Part shown: piece after piece, positions 42,901 through 51,668 of the stretch
Layout: each line of letters begins with the position of its first letter
Position numbering within the stretch: the first letter of the stretch is position 1
Assembly (NCBI RefSeq): GCF_016860605.1
Contig: NZ_BNJR01000017.1
Span: forward strand, 186,001-250,000
DNA: 64,000 nucleotides
DNA from: Lentilactobacillus fungorum
GTDB taxonomy: Bacteria > Bacillota > Bacilli > Lactobacillales > Lactobacillaceae
Direction of reading: 5' to 3'
Program-made: the position numbers and the translations under genes
Notes under the pieces: generated by a model
Told to the model about the DNA's origin: nothing
The model's database searches: none
What the model saw: only the letters and a program-made list of their open reading frames with translations

Positions 42901-44362
42901 TTTTGCTATGATTAGTTACTTTGACAGAAAAGTTGGTTGATTCACCAATTTGTTTAAGCGAAACCGAACCGATTCCAGTCGTTGGATCTTGGGCATAAGA
43001 TGTTAAATTGCCAGCCTTGGTAACGTCAACTTGGCCAGCCCCTTGGCGTCTTGGTGAAATGAGCTCTCCGGGATAATTAATGTCGGCCATTGGTTCGGCA
43101 GAGTTCATCAAAGCCGTTTTGACCGCGTTAACAAGGTCAGATCCCTTCAAGCTTGGGTCGTCATGCATTAACTTTTGCATGATGATCGCAGCTGAACCAG
43201 CGATATATGGGGAAGCCATCGAGGTACCACTGTCCGATTGATACGTATTGTCTTTCCAAGTTGAATTAATATCTACTCCGGGCGCTGAAACGTCAGGTTT
43301 TAATGTATAGTCTGGCAAAGGCCCCCACGACGAAAAACTAGCCATATCACTTTGGTTACCTAAGGCCGTATTCTCAGCTGCAACCGTAGCCGCGCTGGCA
43401 GCGGCACCCGGATCAGCTATTGTCCCATCATTGTCCGGATTATACGACGTGTTAATACCACCTGGAGAATACTGCGATGGACTCGTCCACGTGCTGGCGG
43501 CGTTACCATTATTGCTTGCAGAAATGGCCACAAAGACGCCATGGTCAGTTGCGTATTTAACGGCTGCTTGTTCTTCATCGGTCAATGATTGATCGGAAAC
43601 CCCGATTCCTAATGACATATTGATGACGTTAGCACCTAGGTCAACCGCATCATGAATTGCTTTGGCAATGTTGTCAGGTGATTCATCGGCAAACCCGCCA
43701 AAGACCCGCAAAGCTAATAATTGAGCTTCAGGGGCAACACCCGTTATGTATTCACCCTTGTTAGCCTTATTGGCCGCATCGGCAACCGGGTCACCATTGC
43801 CGGCAATAATTCCGGAAACGTGTTCCCCATGAAAAGTAGATTGGTCGTCTGGCGCAGAAGTATCGTTGTCGTTATTAACGTAGTCGTAACCAAAAGGAAT
43901 TTTGGCATTAATGTATTTCCCATAACCCTTTTTGGCAATTAAGGCAGTGGCGTCCGCTTGAGAAATTTTTGCGTCATTTGGATCAGACAGTCGCAAATCT
44001 TGATGAGGCTGAATTCCTGTATCAATCACAGCTACAACCATTTTTTGCCCTTTATAACCTTCTGACCATAACCCAGCCACATTGCCTTTGGTTAAGGCAT
44101 CCTGATTAGCGGGTGCGCTAGCTGCGGTTTCAGCCGTCGTCGTATCTTTAGCAGGTTGATTAAGTTGCGGCAATCCAGTTAAACTACTAGTTTGAGCGGT
44201 CGATAAACTGCTTGTTTGATCGGCAGCTACTGGTCTGGCACTACCAACAAGCAATCCTGCAACCACACTCATTCCGATCAACGTTGCGGGTACCCAATAG
44301 CGTCCCGTTTTATGGGTTCGATAGCGGGCCTTCGGTTCACCCAACTGATTATTTAGATGCAT
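39959..44362 (-). CDS. Cell-envelope subtilisin-like serine protease
   Basis: A 1467-residue extracellular S8 protease of the lactocepin class. The signal peptide is KxYKxGKxW-like (RTHKTGRYW). The catalytic triad is Asp114 (VIDTG), His181 (HGEHVSG) and Ser381 (GTSMASP), with Asn285 in the oxyanion hole; a PA-type insert is not seen. Then Fn3-like and Ig-like beta domains, a Thr/Ser-rich spacer near 1310, and a basic C-terminal region with two or more YEYSxAxFAAGKR repeats (DUF5776-like) ending VQFK. No LPXTG. It would degrade proteins at the cell surface and so feed peptide uptake. Start ATG 44362 after AAGGAG. Confidence 0.92.
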   Translation of the reverse strand: MHLNNQLGEPKARYRTHKTGRYWVPATLIGMSVVAGLLVGSARPVAADQTSSLSTAQTSSLTGLPQLNQPAKDTTTAETAASAPANQDALTKGNVAGLWSEGYKGQKMVVAVIDTGIQPHQDLRLSDPNDAKISQADATALIAKKGYGKYINAKIPFGYDYVNNDNDTSAPDDQSTFHGEHVSGIIAGNGDPVADAANKANKGEYITGVAPEAQLLALRVFGGFADESPDNIAKAIHDAVDLGANVINMSLGIGVSDQSLTDEEQAAVKYATDHGVFVAISASNNGNAASTWTSPSQYSPGGINTSYNPDNDGTIADPGAAASAATVAAENTALGNQSDMASFSSWGPLPDYTLKPDVSAPGVDINSTWKDNTYQSDSGTSMASPYIAGSAAIIMQKLMHDDPSLKGSDLVNAVKTALMNSAEPMADINYPGELISPRRQGAGQVDVTKAGNLTSYAQDPTTGIGSVSLKQIGESTNFSVKVTNHSKTDETYTVDNSQGPYTQTQDTENQNRVHDVKLAGASLTADTPSFTVAAGQSKTVNFTLKVDPKTAKNTLAEGYVKFKNADSNQDLSVPYLGFVGDLTQENAIDKPANQKDSVFGGGYLVDENNNPLGITDSQSLANTINLGKTDLTWSNAATKIDESKVAFSPNGDHNADSVSPYVFAKQNLKNVTAEVLDSTGKVVRIVNQETNTDKSYYEDGSDYNNDLTLSPSMRLDPTKFKWDGTVYDQSTGNNKVVPDGQYTYRIVTTNVNSGNNQQQNFDLPVKVDDTAPTIDSATYNGGTLAVSYHDSGVGFSADSDLVLGINGAESGVSLSNDGKNNTGTLTYKLTDSQKNALEQGNGQLKLTLTDVAGNQTTKTIQAAKGQNQANPTSDTVAPQFKWVLVGDKSNSSNGEFRDDISSDMPYWQAITSSDKVAVTAQVPKNQPDQTVFAVDNASGVTYKAKVDQTTGLATFDIPFNGNPYVELDGYTTAPSNKFGEAIKSPDAGMIIFNASGYPAFSELTQIKDNPLDDNATATKNVTKLSGAPELPGHKLGDLTTRFDPTPGITFNGLNDNNITLIGATSKLYDANTQSLTISGKVDDPSDKLQILKSPNQDDPQNTVKIKSDGSFSYQVPFRKTEQRGVGYILTTKDQDGKETSTRGTLEIVVDSEFPTLDMPQANSMTVDPQTGDYKITTTSDQFTVKGSADDNVDGYRLYSNSNNVYHEQNNAGFNNHDDPTKDANPYPAHDFNETYDLALGDNYFTITAVDQAGNTVTKKFHVIRQKVPENGLPTGEITGTSTQSTPATAASTTQPSSMTASSTTSPTTAKQSPNSSFKYYTSFHQTWVVTMKKGVYEYSRARFAAGKRGLHLPKNAVFVAKKLVQSGKAYRVQLTNGKYVTVLKAAVKPVQLPKGYYVSTPKQVKVTTKKGIYEYSTAKFAAGKRLKHVKQHHYLDVKYVVKSGAATRFVLTNGHFVTANKHWVQFK

Positions 44363-44460
44363 CAAATCACTCCTTCAAATACAAACAGAATTTCCCCAAC
44401 AATCTCAAAATTCCAATCATTTCCTCATATGATTAAATATAAATGAGATTTAATATCGAC

Positions 44461-44488
44461 AGTATATCACCTTAACAAACATCGTCAA
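44461..44488 (-). promoter_or_regulatory. Promoter of the giant protease gene
   Basis: Minus-strand TTGACG (44488-44483), 16 bp, TATACT (44466-44461) with an extended TGA before the -10. Confidence 0.65.
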
Positions 44489-44622
44489 GTTCAACTTTAC
44501 TTTTTACTATTTTCTTCAATCAACATACATCTCATAAAATATTCATGAAATTTTAATCATAAATCAGCGTACTGTGGCTAATCAGTTTAACAAAACCACT
44601 ACAGGTATTTACCTGCAAATGC

Positions 44623-44668
44623 AAAAAGTCCCTTTGGACCACCAACCGGTTGGCGATTCAAAAGGACA
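44623..44668 (-). terminator. Terminator of the MFS pump gene
   Basis: GTCC..CCAACC pairs with GGTTGG..GGAC; TTTTT follows on the minus strand. Between it and 44460 no gene is visible. Confidence 0.7.
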
Positions 44669-44697
44669 GTGAGTATCTTGATTTTTTAATTTAACGT

Positions 44698-45927
44698 TCA
44701 ATCGTTATCTGAAAAAATGGCTACGTTAACCCGATCACGTTTATAAGCATAAATCACAACGCCAAGATTGATTAACACCAACAGCGTCGTCATCAAAAAG
44801 ACGTATCGATAGTCCAAGACGCCAGCTACTCCAGAGGCTAGCATTGGTCCTACAACAGCACCCATTGCTTGAAATGATTGATTATAACTAAAGATTCGAC
44901 TTACTGATCTGGCAGGTGCTTCCAAGGTCATAACGGTCTGCGTAATCGGTAGTAACGCTGCGTTAGCAATCCCGATTAAGAATCGCAGAACGCCTAACAT
45001 CAAAACTGTGGTAACAAAAAACATTGGAAAGAAAACTAATCCCGAGAAGATGAGGCCGGCCAACAGAATTTTTTCAGGGCCAACGTGATCACCCAAACGC
45101 CCTAAGTAAGGGGCGGAAAACAGTGTCGCAATTCCAGGCAATGCCGCAATAATCCCACTGGCAAAGGCAACATTCCCGTGGTTGTGCATCAATTCTTTGA
45201 CAAATAAACTAATAATTGGATTGATCGAAGTGGTTGCCGCCATAATGAGCATGGAAGAGATAATCATGGCGATGACAACCCGCTTGTGTTTAATGCCAAC
45301 AAAGGCATCCTTAATCCCGGTTTTAGCCGTCTTCTTAGCTGGCTTAAAATCTTCTTTAACAAAAATCCAAGTTGATAACGAGGCTAAAAGCATCATAAAA
45401 CCAAACATATAAAACGGCAGCCGGTAACCAAAAATCCCGGAAAGATAGCCACCGATGATCGGCCCAACTAATTGACCACCGACGTTACCGGTTGTCAGCG
45501 CGCCCATTGTCCGCCCACTTTGGTCACGGGGAACCTCGCTAGCCACTAACGCATAGGCATTATTAATGTAACCAGAAAAAGTGCCTTGAATCAATCGAAT
45601 CGCAATTAACATCCACACGTTAGTCGATAAGCCAGTTAGCGTGGCACTAATTGTCATCCCAATCGATGCCCGTAGCAGCATTGGCTTTCGGCCAGTTCGA
45701 TCGGCTAGATTTCCCCACAACGGCGACACAATCGCCTGACTGAGAAAGACACTGGAAAAGGCCAGGCCGGCGTATAAGGTCAATTGCCATTTTGGAAAAT
45801 TACCCATTTCATTAATAAATAGTGGTAAAAACGGCATCGACATGCTGGCGCCGGCACCGGTTGCAAAGTTACCAAACCACAAAGCGTACATATTCTTTTG
45901 CCACTGTGGCCGTTTTGTTTTTGTCAT
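44698..45927 (-). CDS. MFS multidrug efflux pump, PmrA/MdtG type
   Basis: A 409-residue, twelve-helix transporter. Motif A GNLADRTGRKP lies between helices 2 and 3; the N-terminal FGNFATGAGASMSMPFLPLFI is typical of PmrA/NorA-like pumps. It lies alone with its own terminator. Substrate unknown. Confidence 0.85.
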   Translation of the reverse strand: MTKTKRPQWQKNMYALWFGNFATGAGASMSMPFLPLFINEMGNFPKWQLTLYAGLAFSSVFLSQAIVSPLWGNLADRTGRKPMLLRASIGMTISATLTGLSTNVWMLIAIRLIQGTFSGYINNAYALVASEVPRDQSGRTMGALTTGNVGGQLVGPIIGGYLSGIFGYRLPFYMFGFMMLLASLSTWIFVKEDFKPAKKTAKTGIKDAFVGIKHKRVVIAMIISSMLIMAATTSINPIISLFVKELMHNHGNVAFASGIIAALPGIATLFSAPYLGRLGDHVGPEKILLAGLIFSGLVFFPMFFVTTVLMLGVLRFLIGIANAALLPITQTVMTLEAPARSVSRIFSYNQSFQAMGAVVGPMLASGVAGVLDYRYVFLMTTLLVLINLGVVIYAYKRDRVNVAIFSDND

Positions 45928-46218
45928 TATTTCAGGATCCTTACTAAAATCGAATTTTTACATATAAATTTTATTATAACGATGGTGATTGTAGGTGGCA
46001 AGTTGTTTTCTGGTCGGAAAAGTTGCTGTAATCCTTTACAAGGGTTTACCACTGGCTCCCAATGACAATGAAAAAAATTACTGTTGCTATCAATCTATCG
46101 CCCCACTCCCCCTTGTTTGAGAAGTCACTGAGCGTTATTGGCTTGTTTATTAGGGGCTTCAACAAATGAACTAATTCACAGTCAAATCTTGTGCAATCGA
46201 ATACCCCATGCCGTATTA
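45928..46218. other. Gene-free divergent region
   Basis: No gene seen. It should hold the promoter of the MFS gene at its left end; I see no convincing regulatory dyad here except the cre site just beyond its right end. Confidence 0.4.
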
Positions 46219-46232
46219 TGTAAGCGTATACA
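46219..46232 (+). promoter_or_regulatory. cre site upstream of the acetoin-type reductase gene
   Basis: TGTAAGCGTATACA differs from the CcpA consensus TGWAANCGNTNWCA at one base. It overlaps the region just after a TATTAT box (46214-46219), suggesting catabolite control. Confidence 0.6.
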
Positions 46233-46392
46233 GATGTGATTCAATCAGTTTGTTTTTGTCAGCCGGGCTAAGTTATCGCATGGATGTAAGTAAGCTTCGC
46301 AAATGCTTCATTGAAGATTTACAAGCCAATCAGCCTATTTTACAGTTATGAGGTTCTTTGCACCGCTGACAGTTTTAGGGGAGGTATCAACA

Positions 46393-47169
46393 ATGACAGA
46401 AAAAGTTGCGGTTATTACTGGTTCAGCTGGTGGCTTGGGGAAAGGCATCGCTGAACGACTTGCAAACGACGGCTTTGATATTGTACTCCACGATATCAAT
46501 CAGGACCTGTTGAACGAAACCGAAAAGGAATTTACGGATAACGGTTTTAAAGTGACCAGCTTTGTTGGCGACGTTTCCAAACGCGAAGATCAATTCGCGC
46601 TGGTTAAGCATGCTGTAGACACTTTCGGTCGCCTCGACGTCTTCGTTAACAACGCCGGGGTTGAAGCCGTTACCCCGTTAATGGATATTGACGAAAAGGA
46701 ACTTTCAAAATTATTCTCAATTAACGCTTTTGGGATGCTTTTTGGTACTCAAGCTGCGGCCGCTCAGTTCATCAAACAAGGTGGCGGTGGTAAGATTATC
46801 AGTGCATCGAGTATTGCCGGCCACGAATCATATCCAATGCTGGGCACTTACTCGGCTACCAAGCACGTGGTTCGTTCATTTACCCAAACGGCCTCAAAAG
46901 AATTAGCAAAGTACAAGATTAACGTCAACGCTTACGCACCCGGCGTGGCTAAAACAAAGATGTGGGATCGAATCGATGCCGAAATGGTTAAACAAGACCC
47001 ATCGCTGAAACCAGGCGACGCTTTTGCCCAGTACACGGCTGATATTTCATTAGGCCGTTACGAAGTGCCAACAGACGTTGCCAACTTAGTCTCATTCTTA
47101 GCATCACCGGATTCTGACTACATTACCGGCCAAACAATTCTGGTTGATGGCGGAATGGTTTACAGATAA
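46393..47169 (+). CDS. butA: Acetoin/diacetyl reductase, SDR family
   Basis: A 258-residue classical short-chain dehydrogenase. The NAD motif [12 protein letters not shown] is at 9-20, NNAG follows, and the catalytic SS..YSATK is seen (Ser, Tyr, Lys). The [14 protein letters not shown] segment is typical of acetoin/diacetyl reductases that interconvert diacetyl, acetoin and 2,3-butanediol. GGGGAGG precedes the ATG at 46393. Other secondary alcohols are possible substrates. Confidence 0.82.
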   Translation: MTEKVAVITGSAGGLGKGIAERLANDGFDIVLHDINQDLLNETEKEFTDNGFKVTSFVGDVSKREDQFALVKHAVDTFGRLDVFVNNAGVEAVTPLMDIDEKELSKLFSINAFGMLFGTQAAAAQFIKQGGGGKIISASSIAGHESYPMLGTYSATKHVVRSFTQTASKELAKYKINVNAYAPGVAKTKMWDRIDAEMVKQDPSLKPGDAFAQYTADISLGRYEVPTDVANLVSFLASPDSDYITGQTILVDGGMVYR

Positions 47170-47185
47170 ATTTAATGGCGCATAC

Positions 47186-47227
47186 AAAAAGAACCGCCCT
47201 TCAAAATTCGGGACGGCTCTTTTTTAT
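47186..47227. terminator. Shared terminator of butA and xylB
   Basis: AGA-CCG-CC pairs with GG-CGG-TCT, flanked by AAAAA and TTTTTT, between convergent genes; it overlaps the last codon of xylB. Confidence 0.8.
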
Positions 47228-48738
47228 TGTGCTTCATTTTCTCGACGATAAGCCACTAGCTCATGAGAAATTTGCTTGGTACTTGGATAAATTTGCTTGT
47301 AAATCTCATGAAGCTGCTGATATTTCGCAACCTCATTTTCTTCAGGTAAAAAGACATCCTTAAATTTCACGAAGACCTTGGTGCAATCTTGCATCGTTTG
47401 GAACCAGCCAAGACCAACGGCCGCTAACATTGCCGCTCCAAGACCCGGTCCCTGCTCATTTTGTAAGGAAACAACTCGGGTGTTAAAGATATTGGCTTGA
47501 ATCTGCTGCCAAAGCGGACTCTTGGCGCCGCCACCAATGGAAACGACGGTATCAAATTTGGCGCCCTCTTTTTCGTAAATATCCAAAAGATCTCTAAACG
47601 AGAAGATAATCCCTTCAAGAACCGCCCGAACAAAGTCGTAGCGTTGATGAATCCCATCGATGCCGATAAAGCTACCACGAATGTCAGCATCGGCGTATGG
47701 TGCCCGTTCGCCGACAATGTACGGCGCAAACAGCAAGCCATTAGCCCCCACCGTTGATTGTGCTGCACTTTCGACCACGTCCGTAAAGTCTTCTTTTTCA
47801 GCGAAAGTCTTTTTAAACCAACTGAGCGAGAACCCGGCTGCCAAAGTAACGCCCATTGAATAGTAGGCATCTGGAATGGCATGGTCTTCATATTGTAAAA
47901 CGCCCTGGTAGTTGGTTTGCTTTTGAGGTTCGTATTTCAAAATCACCCCAGAAGTCCCAATACTGGAAAGGACTTTTGTCGGGCTATCGATTCCAGCACC
48001 GACTGCGCCACAAGCATTATCAGCACCCCCACCAAACGTCACCGTATCGGTTGATAAGCCGGAATACATTGAGTACCATTCATCAATGTTACCAGTGTTG
48101 TCGATTGAACGCACTAACGGTGGGCACAAACTGACTGGAATACCAAAAGCATCAAGAATTTCTTGACTCCACTCCTGTTGGTCAACGTCCAACATCACCG
48201 TGCCAGTCGCATCCGAATAATCAATTGCGAGCTTGCCAGTCATTCGGAATCTCAAATAATCTTTTGGTAAAAGCATGGTTTTGGCTTTGGCAAAGATTTC
48301 CGGTTGATTTTCCTTCACCCAAAGTAATTTAGGCAGCGTGAAGCCTTCCAGTGGTTGATTGTGAGTGATTTCAACAAAGCGATCGCCCATTTTAGCCATA
48401 ATTTCTTCACGTTGCTTAGTCGAACGGGTATCGTTCCAAAGCATTGCCGGTCGCAATACTTGATTGTTTTCATCCAATAGAACCAAGCCATGCATTTGAC
48501 CGGAATAGCTGATCCCTTTAATTTGTTCTGGTTTAAGCGAATCATTTAAAATGAGTTTAACAATCGCCACGGTTGTCGCGTTAACCCAATCATTGGGATT
48601 CTGCTCAGCATAGCCTGGCTTGGGTTGGTTTAACGGGAAATCCATTCCTTCTTGGGCAATGATCTCACCAGCTTGGGTGACGGCCGAAACTTTAACGGCG
48701 CTGGTGCCAAGATCCACTCCTAATACACAGTCGGTCAT
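47224..48738 (-). CDS. xylB: Xylulokinase
   Basis: A 504-residue FGGY kinase that phosphorylates D-xylulose to xylulose-5-phosphate. [11 protein letters not shown] is at 7-17, the substrate loop SGQMHG at 79-84, and [14 protein letters not shown] holds catalytic Asp240. It follows xylA on the same strand by 115 nt, with a long hairpin in the gap that may set the ratio of the two products. Confidence 0.95.
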   Translation of the reverse strand: MTDCVLGVDLGTSAVKVSAVTQAGEIIAQEGMDFPLNQPKPGYAEQNPNDWVNATTVAIVKLILNDSLKPEQIKGISYSGQMHGLVLLDENNQVLRPAMLWNDTRSTKQREEIMAKMGDRFVEITHNQPLEGFTLPKLLWVKENQPEIFAKAKTMLLPKDYLRFRMTGKLAIDYSDATGTVMLDVDQQEWSQEILDAFGIPVSLCPPLVRSIDNTGNIDEWYSMYSGLSTDTVTFGGGADNACGAVGAGIDSPTKVLSSIGTSGVILKYEPQKQTNYQGVLQYEDHAIPDAYYSMGVTLAAGFSLSWFKKTFAEKEDFTDVVESAAQSTVGANGLLFAPYIVGERAPYADADIRGSFIGIDGIHQRYDFVRAVLEGIIFSFRDLLDIYEKEGAKFDTVVSIGGGAKSPLWQQIQANIFNTRVVSLQNEQGPGLGAAMLAAVGLGWFQTMQDCTKVFVKFKDVFLPEENEVAKYQQLHEIYKQIYPSTKQISHELVAYRRENEAQ

Positions 48739-48782
48739 GTATGTGATCCTCCTTCAAGCATGCACTTTAATTATCGTCACAA

Positions 48783-48822
48783 AGGGGCCGGGAGCAAAAA
48801 CCAACGTTTTGTCCCAGCCCCT
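48783..48822 (-). other. Intercistronic hairpin between xylA and xylB
   Basis: AGGGGC..GGGA..CAAAA pairs with TTTTG..TCCC..GCCCCT. The minus strand follows with only CCCCTTTG, a weak T run, so it may be a partial terminator or an mRNA end protector. Confidence 0.65.
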
Positions 48823-48853
48823 CACATTGTATTTTACTAAATTCCTACCATTA

Positions 48854-50191
48854 TTACTTTAGTGTTTGAATAATGTAATGGTTAATTGTATCTTTAATTT
48901 CTTCCAAGTGATCTGAATGAGTTGCGTCTCGCAGTTCTTTTTGGGTCTTATCAAGGGAGTAATTTTCAAGATCGGCCATCGTTGCTTTGCCGCTTTCGAT
49001 ATCAGCGCCAATGCCTGAATCAAATGAACTGTAGCGATTCTTGATGATGTTGTCAAGGACACCATCGTCTTTCATGGCAACGGCAACCCGCAAACCTGCT
49101 GCGAAGCTATCCATACCAACAATGTGGCCATAGAAGAGGTCTTCTGGTTCAAATGATGAACGACGTGGCTTAGCATCAAAGTTCAAGCCGCCGCGAGGGC
49201 CAATGCTGCCATTTTCAACCACTTCAGTCATGGCTGCGGTTGTTTCATAAAGGTTTGATGGGTATTCGTCAATATCCCAGCCGATTAACTTGTCACCTTG
49301 GTTAGCATCAAGAGAGCCCAACAAGCCGGCTTCTCGCGCAACGCGGATTTCGTGTTGATAAGTGTGACCAGCCAAGTTTGCATGGTTACCTTCCAAGTTC
49401 AACTTGAAGTCTTTGTCCAGACCATATTCTTTCATAAAGGCAATCGTGGTTGCGGCATCAAAGTCGTATTGGTGAGTGGTTGGTTCCTTTGGCTTTGGTT
49501 CGAGTAACATTTGCGCATCAAAGCCAATTTCGTTGGCATAATCCTTAGCCATGTGGAATAATTTAGCAGCGTGTTCCTGTTCACGCTTCATGTCAGTGTT
49601 CCAAAGGGATTCGTAACCTTCACGACCACCCCAGAAGACGTAATTTTCTGATCCAACCCGCTTACCAATTTCAAGGCTGTGCTTCAATTGGGCAGCTGAG
49701 TAGGCAAAAATGTCAGCGTATGGTGACGTACCGGCACCTTCAACGAAACGTGGATTGGTGAACAAATTTGATGTATTCCAGAGAACCTTCATACCGGAGG
49801 TCTTTTGGTTTTCAACAATCTTGTCAACTACTTTATCGAGGTTCTTGTTAGTTTCACGAAGCGTGTCACCTTCTGGAGCCAAGTCACGATCGTGGAAGCA
49901 AAGAAAGTCAACACCTAATTTGTCGTAAAATTCAAAGGCAGCATCAACTTTGGCCAATGCTTGGTCCATTGGATCAGTGTACTTGTCGTAAGGACGAAGA
50001 GCGGTACCATCGCCAAACGGATCGACTAATCGTTGATCAAATGTGTGCCAGTATGCGACGGCAAAACGTAACCAGTCACGCATTTTTTTGCCACCCACAA
50101 CTTCATCAGGGTTGTAATACTGAAACCCCAAACCTGATTTTTTATCTCCGGTACCAACGTACTTAATTTTATCGACATTCCAATAACTCAT
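48854..50191 (-). CDS. xylA: Xylose isomerase
   Basis: A 445-residue TIM-barrel enzyme that interconverts D-xylose and D-xylulose using two divalent metals. Visible are [13 protein letters not shown] with His100, [26 protein letters not shown] and [15 protein letters not shown]. Full family length. First gene of the xylAB operon, with a XylR-like operator overlapping its leader. Confidence 0.97.
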   Translation of the reverse strand: MSYWNVDKIKYVGTGDKKSGLGFQYYNPDEVVGGKKMRDWLRFAVAYWHTFDQRLVDPFGDGTALRPYDKYTDPMDQALAKVDAAFEFYDKLGVDFLCFHDRDLAPEGDTLRETNKNLDKVVDKIVENQKTSGMKVLWNTSNLFTNPRFVEGAGTSPYADIFAYSAAQLKHSLEIGKRVGSENYVFWGGREGYESLWNTDMKREQEHAAKLFHMAKDYANEIGFDAQMLLEPKPKEPTTHQYDFDAATTIAFMKEYGLDKDFKLNLEGNHANLAGHTYQHEIRVAREAGLLGSLDANQGDKLIGWDIDEYPSNLYETTAAMTEVVENGSIGPRGGLNFDAKPRRSSFEPEDLFYGHIVGMDSFAAGLRVAVAMKDDGVLDNIIKNRYSSFDSGIGADIESGKATMADLENYSLDKTQKELRDATHSDHLEEIKDTINHYIIQTLK

Positions 50192-50213
50192 TTAGAAGTC
50201 CTCCAATTTTTAA

Positions 50214-50274
50214 TTAGTTTGTTTGCGCAACCAACTTACAAAATATATTCTACAACATTAAAATCATTTTGCAA
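50214..50274 (-). promoter_or_regulatory. xylA promoter and XylR-like operator
   Basis: Minus-strand promoter TTGCAA (50274-50269), 16 bp, TAGAAT (50252-50247). Downstream, the dyad TTAGTTTGTT-TGCGC-AACCAACTTA (halves 50214-50223 and 50229-50238) pairs at 8 of 10 positions and resembles xyl operators. A weak cre-like TGAAAGGGCTTGCA overlaps the -35 box. Confidence 0.65.
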
Positions 50275-50317
50275 GCCCTTTCAACGACTTTTTTTATAAA
50301 TTCCGCAAAGGCCTTTA

Positions 50318-50347
50318 TTCACGCTGGATTCTGCAAGGTGATATAAT
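50318..50347 (+). promoter_or_regulatory. Promoter of the Lrp-family gene
   Basis: TTCACG, 18 bp, TATAAT with an extended TGA. The palindromic array begins 17 bp later. Confidence 0.65.
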
Positions 50348-50364
50348 GGGATTTAATTCTTTGT

Positions 50365-50608
50365 TAGGACAGCTCCGCAAAGCAGAAAGCTGCACCTAAG
50401 GCCACTTGTCCAAAAATCCAAGCCCGGGATTTCCGGCCAAGTGGCCTTAGGCTCCGCTTTCTAACCGCTTTGCTTCGCTCACTGGTTTTAGGACAGCTGC
50501 GCAAAGCAGAAGGCTGTGCGTAAGCACCTTGGGCAAAAATTCCAAACCCGGGAATTTCTGCCCAAGGAGCCTTATGCTCCAGTTTCTAAGCGCTTTGCTT
50601 CGCTCACT
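50365..50608 (+). repeat. Array of two palindromic elements, start-codon subtype
   Basis: Copies: 50365-50483 and 50489-50608, spacer GGTTT. The first is a near-perfect fold with a 14-bp stem 3, CCTAAGGCCACTTG/CAAGTGGCCTTAGG. In the second, stem 2 (GAAGGC/AGTTTC) is mismatched, so it looks like a recombinant of two subtypes. The right end lies 24 nt before the ATG. Confidence 0.92.
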
Positions 50609-50632
50609 TTAATGAAAGGGGAAGTGAATTGA

Positions 50633-51073
50633 ATGGATCAATTAGACCGGAAGATTCTTAACATTATTCAAGAAGATGGCCGCGCTTCTGTTAAAAGTAT
50701 CGCCGAACGCTGTTTTATTTCTGCCCCTTCAGCTTCCGTTCGACTACAAAACTTAGAAAATCACGGTTTCATCAATGGTTATACGGCAAACGTCAATTAT
50801 GAAAAATTAGGTTATCTCATCAAAGCTTTTGTTCGTTTGGACGTTAGCTATAAAGAGCTGCCAAAATTCATTAAGTTTATTTCAAAAGTCCCCAACGTTG
50901 TGGAATGTAATTACATTACTGGGGACGCTGCTGTTCAGCTAAAAGTCTTTTATAAAACAATGACCGAACTAAACGAATTTAATGCGTCACTAAAGGAATT
51001 TGGTAATACCCACACCAACGTCGCCTTCACTACAAACATTGGACCACGCCCACTAAAGCTACCTGAAAAATAA
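50633..51073 (+). CDS. Lrp/AsnC family regulator
   Basis: A 146-residue regulator with the N-terminal AsnC helix-turn-helix (MDQLDRKILNIIQEDGRASVKSIAER, recognition helix SAPSASVRLQNL) and a C-terminal RAM domain with the NVVECNYITGDA signature, which binds amino acids in octamers. It lies upstream of an amino acid permease that may be its target. GAAAGGGGAAG precedes the ATG, and the leader is two palindromic elements. Confidence 0.92.
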   Translation: MDQLDRKILNIIQEDGRASVKSIAERCFISAPSASVRLQNLENHGFINGYTANVNYEKLGYLIKAFVRLDVSYKELPKFIKFISKVPNVVECNYITGDAAVQLKVFYKTMTELNEFNASLKEFGNTHTNVAFTTNIGPRPLKLPEK

Positions 51074-51668
51074 TGCTGGCCGGATAACGAGGCAGCGTAT
51101 TTATTTGATCTGTATTAATTGCGTCCAGAGTCATCACAATAACTTACGGAATCATGTCGAACACATACAAAAGAAAGTCAATATCCACGCGATATTCGCT
51201 TTTTTGGTGTTCCTCATAATTAACCGGGATAATTAATTGAATCCCTATTTGAACTTATTTTGTCGGCACAAATCAAACGGCTTCAAATCTGGACACCAAT
51301 CATCCAATGCTGAATGGTTTCAATCATAACTAACACATGTTTACCAAGTGATCGCTTGATGCAATTTCTCGATAAAGCCAAAACAATTGACACTTTTTTA
51401 AGTGAGGGCTAGTTTCCACTTTAAGAATGGTGGTTTTTGCTAGCTTCTCAGTCATTTTGTCACAGCTTTGAAAAAAATATTTTATTTTCATAGGCATTCA
51501 CTTGAATATGCCTAATTTTCATCAAAAATATTTTAAAATTACAAAATGATGTTAAAACTTTCTTCCGAAAATGCCATCACCGTTGTCTTTCATGGTAGGA
51601 TAATGCCAATTCGATTAGGAAGTTTCTAATTAAAGCTATTATTTAATTTCTGGAAGGAAGTTGTTTTA
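51074..51668 (+). promoter_or_regulatory. Long regulatory region before the amino acid permease
   Basis: No gene is visible. A weak terminator for the Lrp gene is at 51168-51206 (AATATC/GATATT, T run). A possible promoter TTGACA (51387-51392), 17 bp, TAGTTT (51410-51415) overlaps a hairpin TGAG..CTAG/CTAGC..CTCA with inner CCAC/GTGG (51402-51452). Downstream lies the dyad TAGGCA-N12-TGCCTA (51491-51514), a likely operator. Confidence 0.4.

Noticed and set aside
48783-48822. The xylA-xylB hairpin as a full terminator
   Set aside because: The T run is only three bases and both genes are needed for xylose use; partial termination or mRNA protection is more likely.
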